Assembly (NCBI GenBank): GCA_016946835.1
Contig: JACVTC010000117.1
Coordinates: 342,501-405,000, forward strand
Origin: Neocallimastix lanati (nom. inval.)
Taxonomy: Eukaryota > Neocallimastigomycota > Neocallimastigomycetes > Neocallimastigales > Neocallimastigaceae
Length of the DNA stretch: 62,500 bases
Direction: 5' to 3'
This document shows, piece after piece, positions 1-12,450 of the stretch (position 1 is its first letter; each line of letters starts with the position of its first letter). The translations under genes and the position numbers were made by a program. Below the pieces are notes generated by a model. That model had not been told where the DNA came from. It ran no database searches and saw only the letters and a list, made by a program, of their open reading frames with translations.

Positions 1-103
1 TTATGTTTATAAGATATTTTTAGGGTAATTTTTATAGTTCATTTATTATATATACAAGAAAATATTCATTGAATTATTTATATTAAAATATAATATTAAT
101 ATA

Positions 104-137
<34 letters not shown>

Positions 138-173
138 TTGTGTTTATTATTTTCTTTTTTAAATTACATGGTA

Positions 174-210
<37 letters not shown>

Positions 211-1456
211 TATATCAGTCATATAATTATTTATATATCAAATACAAAAAAATATAGAAACATCCAATAAAAGTAATTTCTTTTAATACTATTTAAACTA
301 TATATATATATATATATTATTATCTATTTTTTTTTTTTTTTTTTTTTAATGGTCATTGATTAATATATTTTTAAATATTAGATTAAAGATTATACATATA
401 TCTTAATGTGAGGTTTAAATATATATGAAATGGATTTTAAACTTTAATAGTATTTGGTTAATACAAAGGAAAATTTAAATAGTAATAAACATATTATTTA
501 TAAAATAAATATTACATTATATTATGATAAAATGAAAAAAAAAATAATGAAATAAAAAAAAAAACATAAAAATAAAAATGAAAATAAAAACTATAAATTA
601 CAACAAAAAAAATGTTCATTAATAATTAATAATTCATTGATTAATAATTATTCAGTCTTAAGTAATTATATTAATTTATGTAATAAATTAAAGTTTATCA
701 TCATTTTACAAAACATCGAATTTTTTTTTTTTTTTTTTTTTTTTCATATGCTTTTACATTTTCAATAAATTTAATTAGTTTTATCTTGGGAAATTCAAAA
801 TAAATTAAATTTAAAGTTTTTTAAGTATAATGATTTAATTTTTTTTGATTATTTTTTGTATAAAAAAAATAGTATTAGTATTATATTAAAATTATTGAAT
901 GATTGGTATTTTTATCCTTAACCTAACTTTAGAGTAAAGATGCTTAATTTAATTTATTATTAACTTTATTTTATTCAATTAGTTTTGCATTTTTTGTGAG
1001 GTTATAATAAATTTTTAAAAGTAAATAAAAATTTGTTAACCTTTTTCACTTTTTTTACTTTTAAAAATAAAACTTATTTGTAAAAAATTTATATTATTTT
1101 ATTATTAAATATAACTTATCTTATTTTAATTATCTGTTAAAGTAATGATAAAATTAATAGTAGTAAACAATAAACACCAAAGTAAATAAGTAAACATAAA
1201 TAAATTTAATTAATATAATTATCAAGAATTATAAATATTACATAATATTTAAAAACTATAAAAGTAAAATAAAGCAAATAATAACGTAAAAATTTAAAAA
1301 AATATATATATATAAAATTATATCATTAAGCTAAAATAAAACAAAAATAAAAAAAAAAATTTTATATAATACTATAAATATAAAATATAAAAATAGCTTA
1401 TTAATTTTTTTTAAACATAATAATAATAATAAAAAAAAAAGAATAATATCAATAAA
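1..1456. other. AT-rich intergenic DNA
   Basis: Only A/T-rich sequence with poly(T) runs and TA or TTA repeats. No frame of convincing composition. The last part, before the start codon of the hydrolase gene, is an A-rich leader. Confidence 0.7.
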
Positions 1457-2626
1457 ATGTTTCGAAAAGGAACTTATAAATTCAACGATGACCCAAATTT
1501 TAATTTCCAATTAAATCGTGTAATTATGTGGGGTAATGGAGACCCAGAAGAAATAAAAAGTGTTTCAAAAAATATTGTAGATAGCGCTAGTTGGGTAAAA
1601 GAACTTCAAAAACTTTCTGAAAAAGCAGAAAAAGAAGGTAGAATTGATGCCCATATTGGATATCTTCGTATGTCTGAATTTTTCATGTATGACTCTGATC
1701 CTCAAAAATTAGAGACCTATACTAAAGCTAAAAATTTATTTTATACCCATAACGAAAATAAGCTCAAAGAGAAAGGTATTGAAAATGTAAAAGTTTCCTA
1801 TGAAGATGGCTTCCTTCCAGTGATGGTCGGTAAAGCAGATGGAAATTGTCAAGGTAGAATTTTATTACATGGTGGTAATGATAGTTACATTGAAGAATTC
1901 TTTGAGGCACTTTGTTATTTTAAGGAAAAAGGATTTGATGTTTACCTGTTCGAGGGACCAGGACAAGGTGGAGTCCTTCGTGAACAAAATTTAAAATTTG
2001 ATTCAGCTTGGGAAAAACCTGTTACTGCTATTATAGATCATTTCAAATTAGAAGATGTTACTATTATCGGTGCCTCTCTTGGAGGTTATTTAGCTCCAAG
2101 AGCTGCTGCATTTGAAAAGCGTATAACCAAAGTAGTCGCCTGGTCAATTTTCCCAGATTTCTTTGATATCTTATTAGCCGATGATCCAGTTTGGTTAAGA
2201 GTTGTTATGGATTTTATGTATAAGGTAGGATTAGCGGGAATTTTCAATATTTTATATAAGAAGATGATGGAGCAAAGTGAATTAATTAAATGGAATTTAA
2301 TGCATGGAATGTATGCCTATAATGCTCCAGATCCAGTAGGTTATGTTAAAAAGATACGTGAATTTACATTAAAAGGTATTGGTGATAAAATTAATCAAGA
2401 TATGTTAATTATTGGTGGTAAGGACGATCATATGATTATGACACATTTAATTCATGAAGAAATAGATCTCTTACCAAATGTTCGATCTCTTGCCTTCCAA
2501 TTATATTCTAATCAAGATGATGCTGGAAGTCATTGTAATATTGGAAATATGAAACTAATACTGGATACCATGATATCTTGGATTCAACAAATGAACTCCA
2601 AAAATGAACATTTAAAAAGCCAATAA
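1457..2626 (+). CDS. alpha/beta-hydrolase, bacterial type, single exon
   Basis: A 389-residue protein with the alpha/beta-hydrolase signature. An oxyanion-side HGG lies at residues 138-140. The strand-turn-helix YLFEGPGQGG spans about 163-172. The nucleophile elbow GASLGGY places Ser207 as catalytic. A GGKDDH segment gives Asp323 or Asp324 as the acid, and GSHC gives His359 as the base. The long N-terminal helical part (about 1-130) resembles the larger single-domain hydrolases related to FrsA or dihydropseudooxynicotine hydrolase; the substrate cannot be told. There is no signal peptide, so it is probably cytosolic. The start is the first ATG after an A-rich leader. There is no intron, and base composition is clearly less AT-rich than the surroundings. 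AATAAA overlaps the stop codon and recurs a few bases on, a possible poly(A) signal. The intron-free bacterial look suggests horizontal transfer, which is an inference. Confidence 0.88.
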   Translation: MFRKGTYKFNDDPNFNFQLNRVIMWGNGDPEEIKSVSKNIVDSASWVKELQKLSEKAEKEGRIDAHIGYLRMSEFFMYDSDPQKLETYTKAKNLFYTHNENKLKEKGIENVKVSYEDGFLPVMVGKADGNCQGRILLHGGNDSYIEEFFEALCYFKEKGFDVYLFEGPGQGGVLREQNLKFDSAWEKPVTAIIDHFKLEDVTIIGASLGGYLAPRAAAFEKRITKVVAWSIFPDFFDILLADDPVWLRVVMDFMYKVGLAGIFNILYKKMMEQSELIKWNLMHGMYAYNAPDPVGYVKKIREFTLKGIGDKINQDMLIIGGKDDHMIMTHLIHEEIDLLPNVRSLAFQLYSNQDDAGSHCNIGNMKLILDTMISWIQQMNSKNEHLKSQ

Positions 2627-3121
2627 ATTAAATAAAATATAAATTGAAAATCCATTCAAGCATAAAATTTGATATAAACTAAAATATACATATATATATA
2701 TATATTATAAATATTATGTTTTCTAAACAAATATCATAAATTGATTTAAAACTCTTCAATATATATATAAATATATATATAATGATATTCATATAAAAAA
2801 ATAATGAATAGAAAAATCTATATATATATATTTATATAATACCTATATCTTTAATTTTAAAAAAATTAAAAAAAAAAAAAATATATTTTTTCAAAAATGA
2901 TCAAAAAAAAAAAAAATTTTTTTTAATAATACATGAATAAATAGAGTTAATTATTTATGAAGCTTTAAATATTTTATTGTTATGATTATAAAGTGAAATA
3001 TAAAATAATAAATGATCTTTGTAAAAAAAAAAAAAAAATTGTAATATTTCAATCAAATTATATAAAAAATATAATTTTATTAAAATATTGTTTTATATTT
3101 TTATAAAATTTAAATGGATTT

Positions 3122-3176
<55 letters not shown>

Positions 3177-4238
3177 AAAAATAAATTTAATATTCAATAT
3201 AATATATGAAATATATATATATATATACATATTTTTATTTCCTATGTGATCTATAGAAAGTTAAGAATTCTATTTTATAAAAAATATTCTTAAATAAATA
3301 GGAAATGATTAAATAAAGTTAAAAATGAAATATAAATTTACATATATATTTATATATAAGAATTATTCAATTGTTATATTATTACTCTTAATTGGTTATA
3401 ATTATTGATAATTTTTTTATAAAAAAAAAAAAAAGATATAATATTATTATCTACTTTTCACAGTTTATTACTCATTATAAAAAAATAAAACAAAAAAGAA
3501 AAGAAAAAGAAATAGAAGAAAGACAAAAAGATAATATATTTAATTATCAACTTAGTAAATATTTAATTTTTTTTATATTCAATATACTTTATTCTTAAAT
3601 CCATTTTTAAAAATATTAAAATTTTAATTAGGGAATAATAAATAAAAATTTAATATTTTGTATTAATTGCTTTTGGTTTATTTTAATTAAAAAATAAATA
3701 GATAGATAAGGTAGATAAGGTTACCGAAATATGATACAAATTTTGTCCGTTGATGAAAATTTTCATAGGAATGAAAATTAATTAAATAATGCAAAATTAA
3801 TTTATATATGTAATAAGAACAATAATTAAATAATAAATAAATAAATAATTAATAATAAATAAATAATAATTAATAATAAATAAATAATAATAAATAATAA
3901 ATAAATAATAATAAATAATAATAAAAAATAATAAAAAATAATAAATAATTAATAATAAATAATAATATATAATAATAAATAATAATAATAATATATAATT
4001 ATAACAATAATATTCGTCACAATAAAAATAATATTTATAGCAGTATTTATATATTTAGAAAAAAAAAATTAAAATACATAAAATAAAAATAAAATAATTT
4101 TATTGATAGTTTAAAGTTATATAAAGGATTTATTTAACATTGAAAATGCTCATATTTATTAATTTTTTTTTTAAAAATATAAAAAAATTAAAATATAGAT
4201 ATATAAAATTTATTTTGATCATATATTAAATAATATAT

Positions 4239-4269
<31 letters not shown>

Positions 4270-5665
4270 CGTGGAAATTAGTTCAATTATATATATATGT
4301 ACATAATGTACATATATATATCTTAAAAACTTCTAATTTTAAGTTATGGTATACATAAATATTTTATAAAAATAATTATTCTTCTTAAAAAAAGTACCTT
4401 TATTACAATTACTAAAATTTAAATTACAATTTAATATAAAAAAATTAAGTAGTTTCAATTTTTTTATTATTATTTTTTATTTTATTTAATTTTTTTTTAT
4501 TTTTAAATTAAATTTTATTTGGAAAAAATAAAAAAAACATGAAACTATATAGTTAAATATAATCTTGTATATTAATTAGCCGTTAAAGAGTTTAACTATT
4601 ATTTCCATTAAAAAAAATATTAAAAATATATTACTGATTTTATTTTTATTGATTGGATTATAATCATTTTAAATTATATTTAAATAATTAAATAATTTAA
4701 CTTTTATAATAATATTAATTATTATACAATTTAAAAATAGATCAATCTATTATTTCATTAATTTCAACATTAAAAATTAGAAGTGGATATTCATCATGAA
4801 TTTATTATTAAAATTTATTTTAATAAAAATAATCATTTAATAATTTCTATTTAAAAAAAAAAAATATATATTTATATATATATATATATATAATTATCAA
4901 ATATTATATATTGTTTTGCATTATAAAAAATTTTTTTTTTTTTTTTCATTTATATTAATATTTTATATTATAATAAATACATATTAATTTTTAAATAATT
5001 GTTTTCTATACTCATAAACAAACAAATAAATAAATAATAAATAACAATAATAAAACAGTGTTTAAAAGTATTAATAAAATAAAAAAAAAAAAAATGAAAA
5101 CAAAAACTTTTTTTTTTTTTATAATATTATTTTTATTTATTGAATACTTTTATTTTTATTAATTACTATAAATTTATTACATATTTAATAGTATTAAATT
5201 ATTAATAAATAAATTATTATTTAATGATTACATTAATATTTTTTATAATAAATTATTATTTAATGATTAAATTATATTTTTATAATAAGTTATTAACTAT
5301 TATGGAATATATAAATTATTATGTGAAAAAAAAAAAAAAATACATATATAAATATTTTATAAATATGTTGATTATTACTGATTTTCAAAGTATTTAATAT
5401 TTATATATAATATTATAATAATAATATGATATATTAATATTAAATAAATTAAATAAATAAATATTTGTAAATGAAAGATTCATTTTATAGATAACATATT
5501 AAAAAAAAAAAAAAATTATATTTTTACAAATAATTACATAAAATTACATTATAAAAATAAATATTAAAATAGTCTATTTTTAATATTATCTATATAAAAC
5601 ATTTTAAATTAATAAATATAAAAATAAAAAATATATTATTATTCTTTTGTTCCTCTTTCCTCAGT
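2627..5665. other. AT-rich intergenic DNA
   Basis: No gene found. Contains a 48-base T run (3125-3172), degenerate TAAATAA repeats (about 3830-4010) and further poly(T) tracts. A 68-codon open frame near 3392-3598 is only low-complexity A/T translation. Confidence 0.65.
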
Positions 5666-6562
5666 TTAATAATGAATTATATTATTTTGTTGTAAATTTG
5701 GAATAATTTCAACAGTTTGAATATATTGTATTGGTTTAGGAGCATTTTCAAAAATAGGGGAAGGTAAATAACTTGGAGAGGATTCTACATAAGTAACAGA
5801 AGTATTTGGAATACTACATTGAGTATTTATATTATGAATGACTTTATCATTATTACAAGAAATAGTATGTACTGGGGATATAATAGAACTATTTGGAGTA
5901 TTGACAGTTGTAGGATTGCTATATATGATATATACATTATTATTTAATGGAGATTGACTTAAAGATGGATAGGTAGCTTTAACTGAAACTGGAGATGAAA
6001 CATAGGAAACAGTTTGATAGCTACTTTGTTGACTAACAGTAGTAGTATTTTGAATACTATTATTATTATTATTATTATTTATATCTTGGTAATAAATAAA
6101 TGGACTATTATTATTTTCTACTACTTGAATAATTTGGTTATTATTACTTTGAATATAAGTATTTTCAGGTTTAATGGAATAATTGATACTATTTTGAATG
6201 TTGACAATACTATTATTGTCGGTGCTATTGTTGCTATTATTAATTTTATTTGATTTTGAATTTAATTGTTTATGCTTTATACTTTTTGAGTATTTATTTA
6301 AAGTTTTTTCAACTCTATCAATAATATTTTCTTCATAATGACAAATATTAGAATATCTTTTATCATTACAAAGTTCTTTCCATACTTTAGCTACAAAGAG
6401 ACAACTAATATTATCTGGAGTAGTTCCGATTTTATTAAGAATGGTTTTCCATAAAAGTTTTAATTGAAGAGTAGTTTTAGCATAGGAATTAAGGGATCTG
6501 CATAAACGTTCATAACCTAATATTATAAAATATTATAAATAAAATTTATTATTAATATTTAT

Positions 6563-6604
<42 letters not shown>

Positions 6605-7293
6605 AAAAAAGTTAAATAATTTATTAAATTATAATACATACTTGGTTGAATATCAAATTCTTCAAGTTGATCTAAAACTTTTGCAGATATTAAATAACGA
6701 TAAGCCTCTTTATATTTTAATGTAATAAATTTTGAAAAAAAAAAAAAAAGGATTAGTAAATCTTATTTTATACAATTTTAAATATTAAATAAAATATATT
6801 TTTTTTATAATATTATATTTTTATTTATTAATACTTACGAGCTCTAAATTTTTTGGATATACATATTATAGAGAATATTATTTTAAAAATTATTTTACAT
6901 ATAAATAATAATTAATAAAATTAATTGAAAAAAAATTTTTTTTTTAAATTTATTTAATAATAAAAATAAAGAATAAAAATAATAAACTAATAATTACTTT
7001 GAAATATTCCATTTCATTTTAACATATTCATCAAAAGAATAGCCTTGCTTTTTATATTCTTTTAAATTCAAATGATATTGGACACTTTTTACCAAATCTT
7101 TAAATTTCTTTTGTTTTTCAATATAGGTTGAGTAAATACTATAAAATTAAAATCAAAATCATAAGAAAAATTAAAATTAATTATTATTATTACCCATTTT
7201 TTTTTTTTTTTAATAAAATAGTATTAGATTATCTATTTTAATATTATTATATAAATATAAATCATACGTTTCAAATATAGCATTTCTTTCCAT
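5666..7293 (-). CDS. five-exon gene, paralogue A of a family with a helix-turn-helix-like conserved domain and an Asn-rich tail
   Basis: Exons on the minus strand: 7293-7268, 7138-6998, 6843-6839, 6707-6642 and 6516-5666 (26+141+5+66+851 nt = 363 codons, 362 residues). All introns are GT-AG, 125-154 nt. Exon 3 is a 5-nt microexon (AGCTC) flanked by TTTAG and GTAAGT; without it the frame breaks. Residues 1-158 are strongly conserved with the paralogue at 27243-28798 and contain SFDEYVKMKWNISKAQAYRY at 43-62. This part resembles a bacterial, plasmid or phage module with a W-x-I-S-x-x-x-A-Y-x-x-I pattern seen next to ParB-like or DNA-binding domains; that resemblance is from memory and is an inference. 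The rest is rich in Asn, Ser, Thr and Pro and ends in a shared motif around PNLQQNNII. It has no signal peptide or membrane helix. A regulatory nuclear protein is possible but unproven. Confidence 0.85.
6564..6602. repeat. 39-base A run inside intron 4 of the gene at 5666-7293
   Basis: An uninterrupted A tract (T tract on the sense strand) within the intron 6517-6641, lying toward the acceptor. It may act as a very long polypyrimidine tract. Confidence 0.8.
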
Positions 7294-10200
7294 TTTTAAA
7301 AAAATTTTTTATGTATTTATTTTATTAATAAATTAAAATTTATAATACAATAGTTATAAAAGAATTTATAATTGAAACAATACTATAATTAAATTGATAA
7401 ACAATAAATAATAAGTAAATAATTAAAAAAAAAAAAAAAAAAAAAAAGAAAAGAAAAATTGATTCCTTTTATATACTTTTGTTTTATAATAAATATATTA
7501 ATTTATTTTAATATTTATATATATATTTTATCCTTTATCTTTTCCATTTTTTCATAATATTTAAATAATAATAATTTTTTTTTTTAATTAAAAATTTTTA
7601 ATTAAAAAGAACAATGGAAAATAACACGTTTATTATTATTTTAATATAAATTCAAATTATATATAAAATCCATAATACTAAAGTTTATCTTAACATATTA
7701 TTTAACTTATTTATTTAATTTTCTTAAACATTATTGGTTAACTTTTATTTATATTTATTTATCACCTTTATTATTATATACTATATATATAATAAATATA
7801 AAATTAATAATTTAATAAAAATATAATTTAGAAATAATAAATAAATAATAATAAAATAATAAACAATAAACAAATTATTTATATTCATAATAAATATTCA
7901 TATTAATTGATAATTCAATTTGGAAAAAAAAATGTCAATGTCTTTATACTATTTTTATTTTATTAACATTATCCATTTTATATATTTTATATACACCATA
8001 TTTCTTATTATTTCTATATTTTGTTATAATTTTAATATTATAATTGTTAATACTTTTTTTAAATTTTTTTTTTATAAATATTATAATTGTTTATATAATT
8101 TTTTTTTAAAAGATGAACTGTATATCTATTTTATATCAATAATTTTATTATAAAAAAAAAAATAAATAATAATATTATTATTAAAACAAGTATGTTTACA
8201 TTATTATGTTTTATTTCTATTAATACTATTTTATTATATTACATTATTATTAATGATAATATTATTCTGTTATTATGATATGATCTTGCTATATTAGATT
8301 TTTTTTACTTTAAATTTTAAATAATTAATGAAAATTATATTATTAAATGATAGTATTAAAAATAATTGAAAATAATAATAATATTATTAAAAATAAATAA
8401 ATAAGTAATAATAATATTATTAAAAAAAGAAAAAAAAATGAAAATAAATAGTATGAAAGAATAGAAAAAGGAACAATTATTTGTTACCAAAACTTTAATT
8501 ATATAAAAAATTTAATTAAAAAAAAAAAAAAAAAAGGTAAATTTAATTATGTTATAACTATTTTTTTTTATATATACTTTGAAGTTGCCGCAAATTTTAA
8601 TCTATAGTTTCAAAAATTAAATTAATTTTAGTTTTTTATTTCCTGCTTAAATTTTTATTGTTATTTTAATAATAATAATAAATAAAAATAACAAAAACTA
8701 AAATTAATTTAATTATTCTTTTATTATTATTATTATTATTATTATTATAATTTTTAAAAAGTTATTTAGGCAATATAATTTTAAATAAATAAAAAAAAAA
8801 AAAAATTAATTTATATTGTAAAAAATAATAAAGTTAAATAATAATATCTATTCATCAAATATACTAATAAATATAATAAATAGCCAAAGAAAATAATAAA
8901 TTTCGGATAATAATGAATTTAATATATGCCAAAAAATGAAATGTTTTGAAATAAATGTTAACTGTAATTATTAATAAAATAGAAATAAAGTTTAATAATA
9001 AAATCAAATGAAATAATACAATAAAAATTTTCATACATATGCCATAAATAAGGTATTAATACTATTGTATATGGAAAAAATATTTTGTAAATAATAATTA
9101 ATAAATTATAGTATTAATACTATTGTATATGAAAACGATATTTAGTAATAATTAATAAATTATAGTAATTTTATTTTATTTTTATTTTTTATTTATTTTT
9201 ATTTTATTGTTATTTTTTTTGATATAATATATAATTATTTAAATATATATATATATAAGTTACTAAATAGCTGAAATTTTCTTATAGTCATCCAAAGCGA
9301 AGAAAAAAAAATATTAAATTCATTATGTTTAATATACAAAGAACAATCTCATAAATTATTTTTTTAATTAAATAATTATTATAATTATCATTATTTACAT
9401 TATTTATAATAATTAATTTCCGGTAAATAATAAAATTTTATTATAATAAATTATTTTGTTTCAAATTATACAATGAAAGGATTCAATATTATTATTTAAA
9501 ATTTATTTAAATATTTAATAAATTAAAATATTAGATTATAATAAAAAAAATAAAAAATTATATATATATTGTGTTTATGTGTTTATTGTGTTAGTAAAAA
9601 TACATATAATAAATACATTGTAATATATATTAATTCATTATAATAAAATTTTCAATTTAATTTATTTGTTAAAAATAAAATTCATTAATCCAAAAATAAA
9701 AATTTTTAATATTATGTAATAAAGTTATATATATATTTTTTATTTTTATAAATATAAAATTATTAAAATTAACCGTACAAGTTTTTTACCTCCAGAATAA
9801 ATATATGTAAAAGGTTAATTTACTAATTATTATTATTATTATTATTATTATTTTTTATAAAAATATGCATATTAAAAGTAGTATATATAGATACTTAACT
9901 GCATTTAAAAAATTTTTTTTATATCTTTTATTTATATTAGTTTTAAATTATAAACTTTATTATTTAACGAATTATATATTTATATGTTTATGTGTCTTAT
10001 CTACTTTGTTATACAAAAAATAAACAATAAATATTAAAAAAAAAAAAAAAAAAAAAAATAAAAAATAAAATAAAAAAATAAAATAAAATTTAATACATGG
10101 TAATTTTTTTATATTATTGTAATAATATTTTTAAAAGTAACAGATAATTTATATATATTTTATGTACCATATCTACTTTGTTATACAAAAAATAAACAAT

Positions 10201-10989
10201 ATAGCTTTAAAAAAAAAATATAGATTTAACAGAGATGTCGTTTTATATTTTTATATTTTAAAATAACGGTTAATTTTTTTTTTAATTTCTTTAATATTTT
10301 AAAATTTATTTAATGAATTAATCTTTAAATATTTATTTGAAAGACTTAAAATTATTAATTCTTTATTATTTTATTTTAAATAACTTGTATTACTTTCTTT
10401 AATTTAATCTGTTTTATTTTAATGAATAAATATTTTATATAAATAAAAAGTGATAATTAATAAAAATACTATATAAATAAATATTTTTTTTAATTATTTT
10501 TAACCCATTTATTATAATAGATACTGTATTGACATAACAAATTAAAAATTTGTGTTTACATTTTTATCAATAAATTATTTTTTTTTTTTTAAATATAAAT
10601 ATTCTAAAAGTCTCACATACACTATAGTTTAAATATTTTGTGTTACTTTTTTGTTTTAAAAAAAAATTACATATTTTTATATTTATATGGAATAAATATA
10701 TATATATAAATTAATTTTTTAATTGATACTATATTGACATAAAAAACTAAAATTTTATGTTATAATTTTAATATTTAAACATTTTGTGTTACTTTTTTTG
10801 TTTAATTAAATCAATTTTATTATATGAATTATATATTATATATTATTTTTTTTATAATATTTACATAGAATAATTACTTTTATAAAAAAAAAAAAAAAAT
10901 TTTTTTTCTAATCGAAATTGTATCTAAAATTAATATAATGAACTTTTTTTTTTTTTTTTTTTAAAAAAAGAAATTAAAATAAAATACAT
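7294..10989. other. AT-rich intergenic DNA
   Basis: No supported gene. Holds trinucleotide and A/T repeats and some repeated phrases: a CTACTTTGTTATACAAAAAATAAACAAT-like phrase appears near 9999 and again near 10172, and a phrase on low-AT bases near 10600 recurs near 10780. The 77-codon frame at 7920-8153 is hydrophobic A/T translation without other support. Confidence 0.6.
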
Positions 10990-11688
10990 TTATTCATTAT
11001 AAATTATTTCCATTTTAGGAGTTTCACTAATATCTTGTAATTTTGATCTTTTAACCCAAATAAAAATACCAGCAGTAGCTGCAGCTGCAGATCCGGCAAG
11101 GCCAAAAACAATGTAGGATTTATTAGAAGTAGTTTGGAAAAAATTATCTTCTGATTGATCTTCTTCTACATTAATATCTAAGTTATTAATAGACTGTTCA
11201 TTATTATTATTTATTGAAATAGGATCATCATTAGCAATATTGCTTTCTTTTTTTAGGTTTATGGTAATAGCAGGTACAATTTCATCATTTTCAATTAAAG
11301 TAGTATTAGTAGAAGTATTAGTAGAATTATTAATAGGTGTATAAGTAGAGGTATATGTAGATGTATCTGTAGAAGTAGGTTCAATATTTAATTCAGTAGA
11401 AGTAATCTGTTCTTGTTCCGATGTAAAGCTTTCCTTTAATTCATTATTTAATGTTGAAGTACTATTGAATTCCATAGCCTTAGTAGTATCATCTAATTTT
11501 TCTTGTTCAAAGTCTGAAGAAGAAGAGTGAATACTAACACTTTCGGGAATAATCAATATATCATTACTAGAGGAGGTAGTATTAACAGTGATTTCTTTTT
11601 CATCTAAAATTTCATTTCCAGTACTAATTACCATGGAGTAGGCAAAAGTACAATGGATAGAGAATAAAACAATATATTGGAACTTCAT
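10990..11688 (-). CDS. secretory Ser/Thr-rich protein with one C-terminal membrane helix (MKFQ...WVKRSK family, member 1)
   Basis: 232 residues, single exon. It starts with MKFQ and a hydrophobic signal peptide (about 1-20). The ectodomain is rich in Ser, Thr, Asn, Glu and Asp, with a Thr/Ser run at about 105-130 that could be glycosylated. A membrane helix at about 191-212 ends in AGIFIWVKRSK. The cytoplasmic tail is 20 residues. The helix-plus-WVKRSK block and the preceding NLD...DQS..DN stretch recur in the proteins at 17368-18435 and 53106-53720, so these are one family. Expected topology is type I at the plasma membrane or in the secretory path. Function unknown; a surface or wall-associated role is only a guess from composition. 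Confidence 0.85.
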   Translation of the reverse strand: MKFQYIVLFSIHCTFAYSMVISTGNEILDEKEITVNTTSSSNDILIIPESVSIHSSSSDFEQEKLDDTTKAMEFNSTSTLNNELKESFTSEQEQITSTELNIEPTSTDTSTYTSTYTPINNSTNTSTNTTLIENDEIVPAITINLKKESNIANDDPISINNNNEQSINNLDINVEEDQSEDNFFQTTSNKSYIVFGLAGSAAAATAGIFIWVKRSKLQDISETPKMEIIYNE

Positions 11689-11912
11689 TTCTAATTATTG
11701 TAAATTTATTAATAATTTAATATTATAATAAAAAAAATTTTTTTTTTCTTTTTAATGAACAAAATTATACTAAGTTTATCTATAATCAATATTAATAATA
11801 ATATTATTATTATAATTGATATAATATTATGTTTTAATAATCATTTATTTAAAATTATATATATGTATATGTATATTTATTTATTATTATTATTATTTTT
11901 CTTTTTTTTTTC

Positions 11913-11943
<31 letters not shown>

Positions 11944-12399
11944 CATATATAGTGAGAAGTTTTTTTTTCTTTTTTTTTGAAAAAAAAAAAAAAAAAAGAA
12001 AAATGAATTCATTATATATTTTTCTCAATAAATATAAACATTATGATTTCATATTAAACTATTTCAATAATTCATAAATTTTGCTTTTTTTTTTCTATAA
12101 TCCCCAAAAAATATATGAATAGATATAATAGTTTTTATTTAATATCTCCTATAAATTTTATATATAATTAATTTGCTAATCAATCAATTCTAGTCAATTG
12201 TTATTAGTTTAAAATTATTTTAAAAGTTTATTATATATGTTATATATAAAATTATAATATAGAATTTTTCATAATTTTATTGAAAAGTAAAAAAAAATTA
12301 TTGGATTTCAAATTATTAAATAAAAAAAAAAAAAAAAAAAGCATTATAGTTATGATGAAATTTTTAGGAATTTTCTATCTGATTTTAAAAATAATAATA

Positions 12400-12450
<51 letters not shown>

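Noticed and set aside
3392-3598. 68-codon frame
   Set aside because: Ile/Lys/Phe low-complexity translation of A/T DNA, no family or neighbour support.
3830-4010. Possible CRISPR-like array of TAAATAA repeats
   Set aside because: Simple-sequence A/T repeat without unique spacers, in a eukaryotic genome.
6014-6253. 79-codon hydrophobic plus-strand frame
   Set aside because: Antisense of the Asn-rich tail of the five-exon gene.
7920-8153. 77-codon frame with predicted hydrophobic helices
   Set aside because: Phe/Ile/Tyr runs come from A/T-rich DNA; no conserved element.
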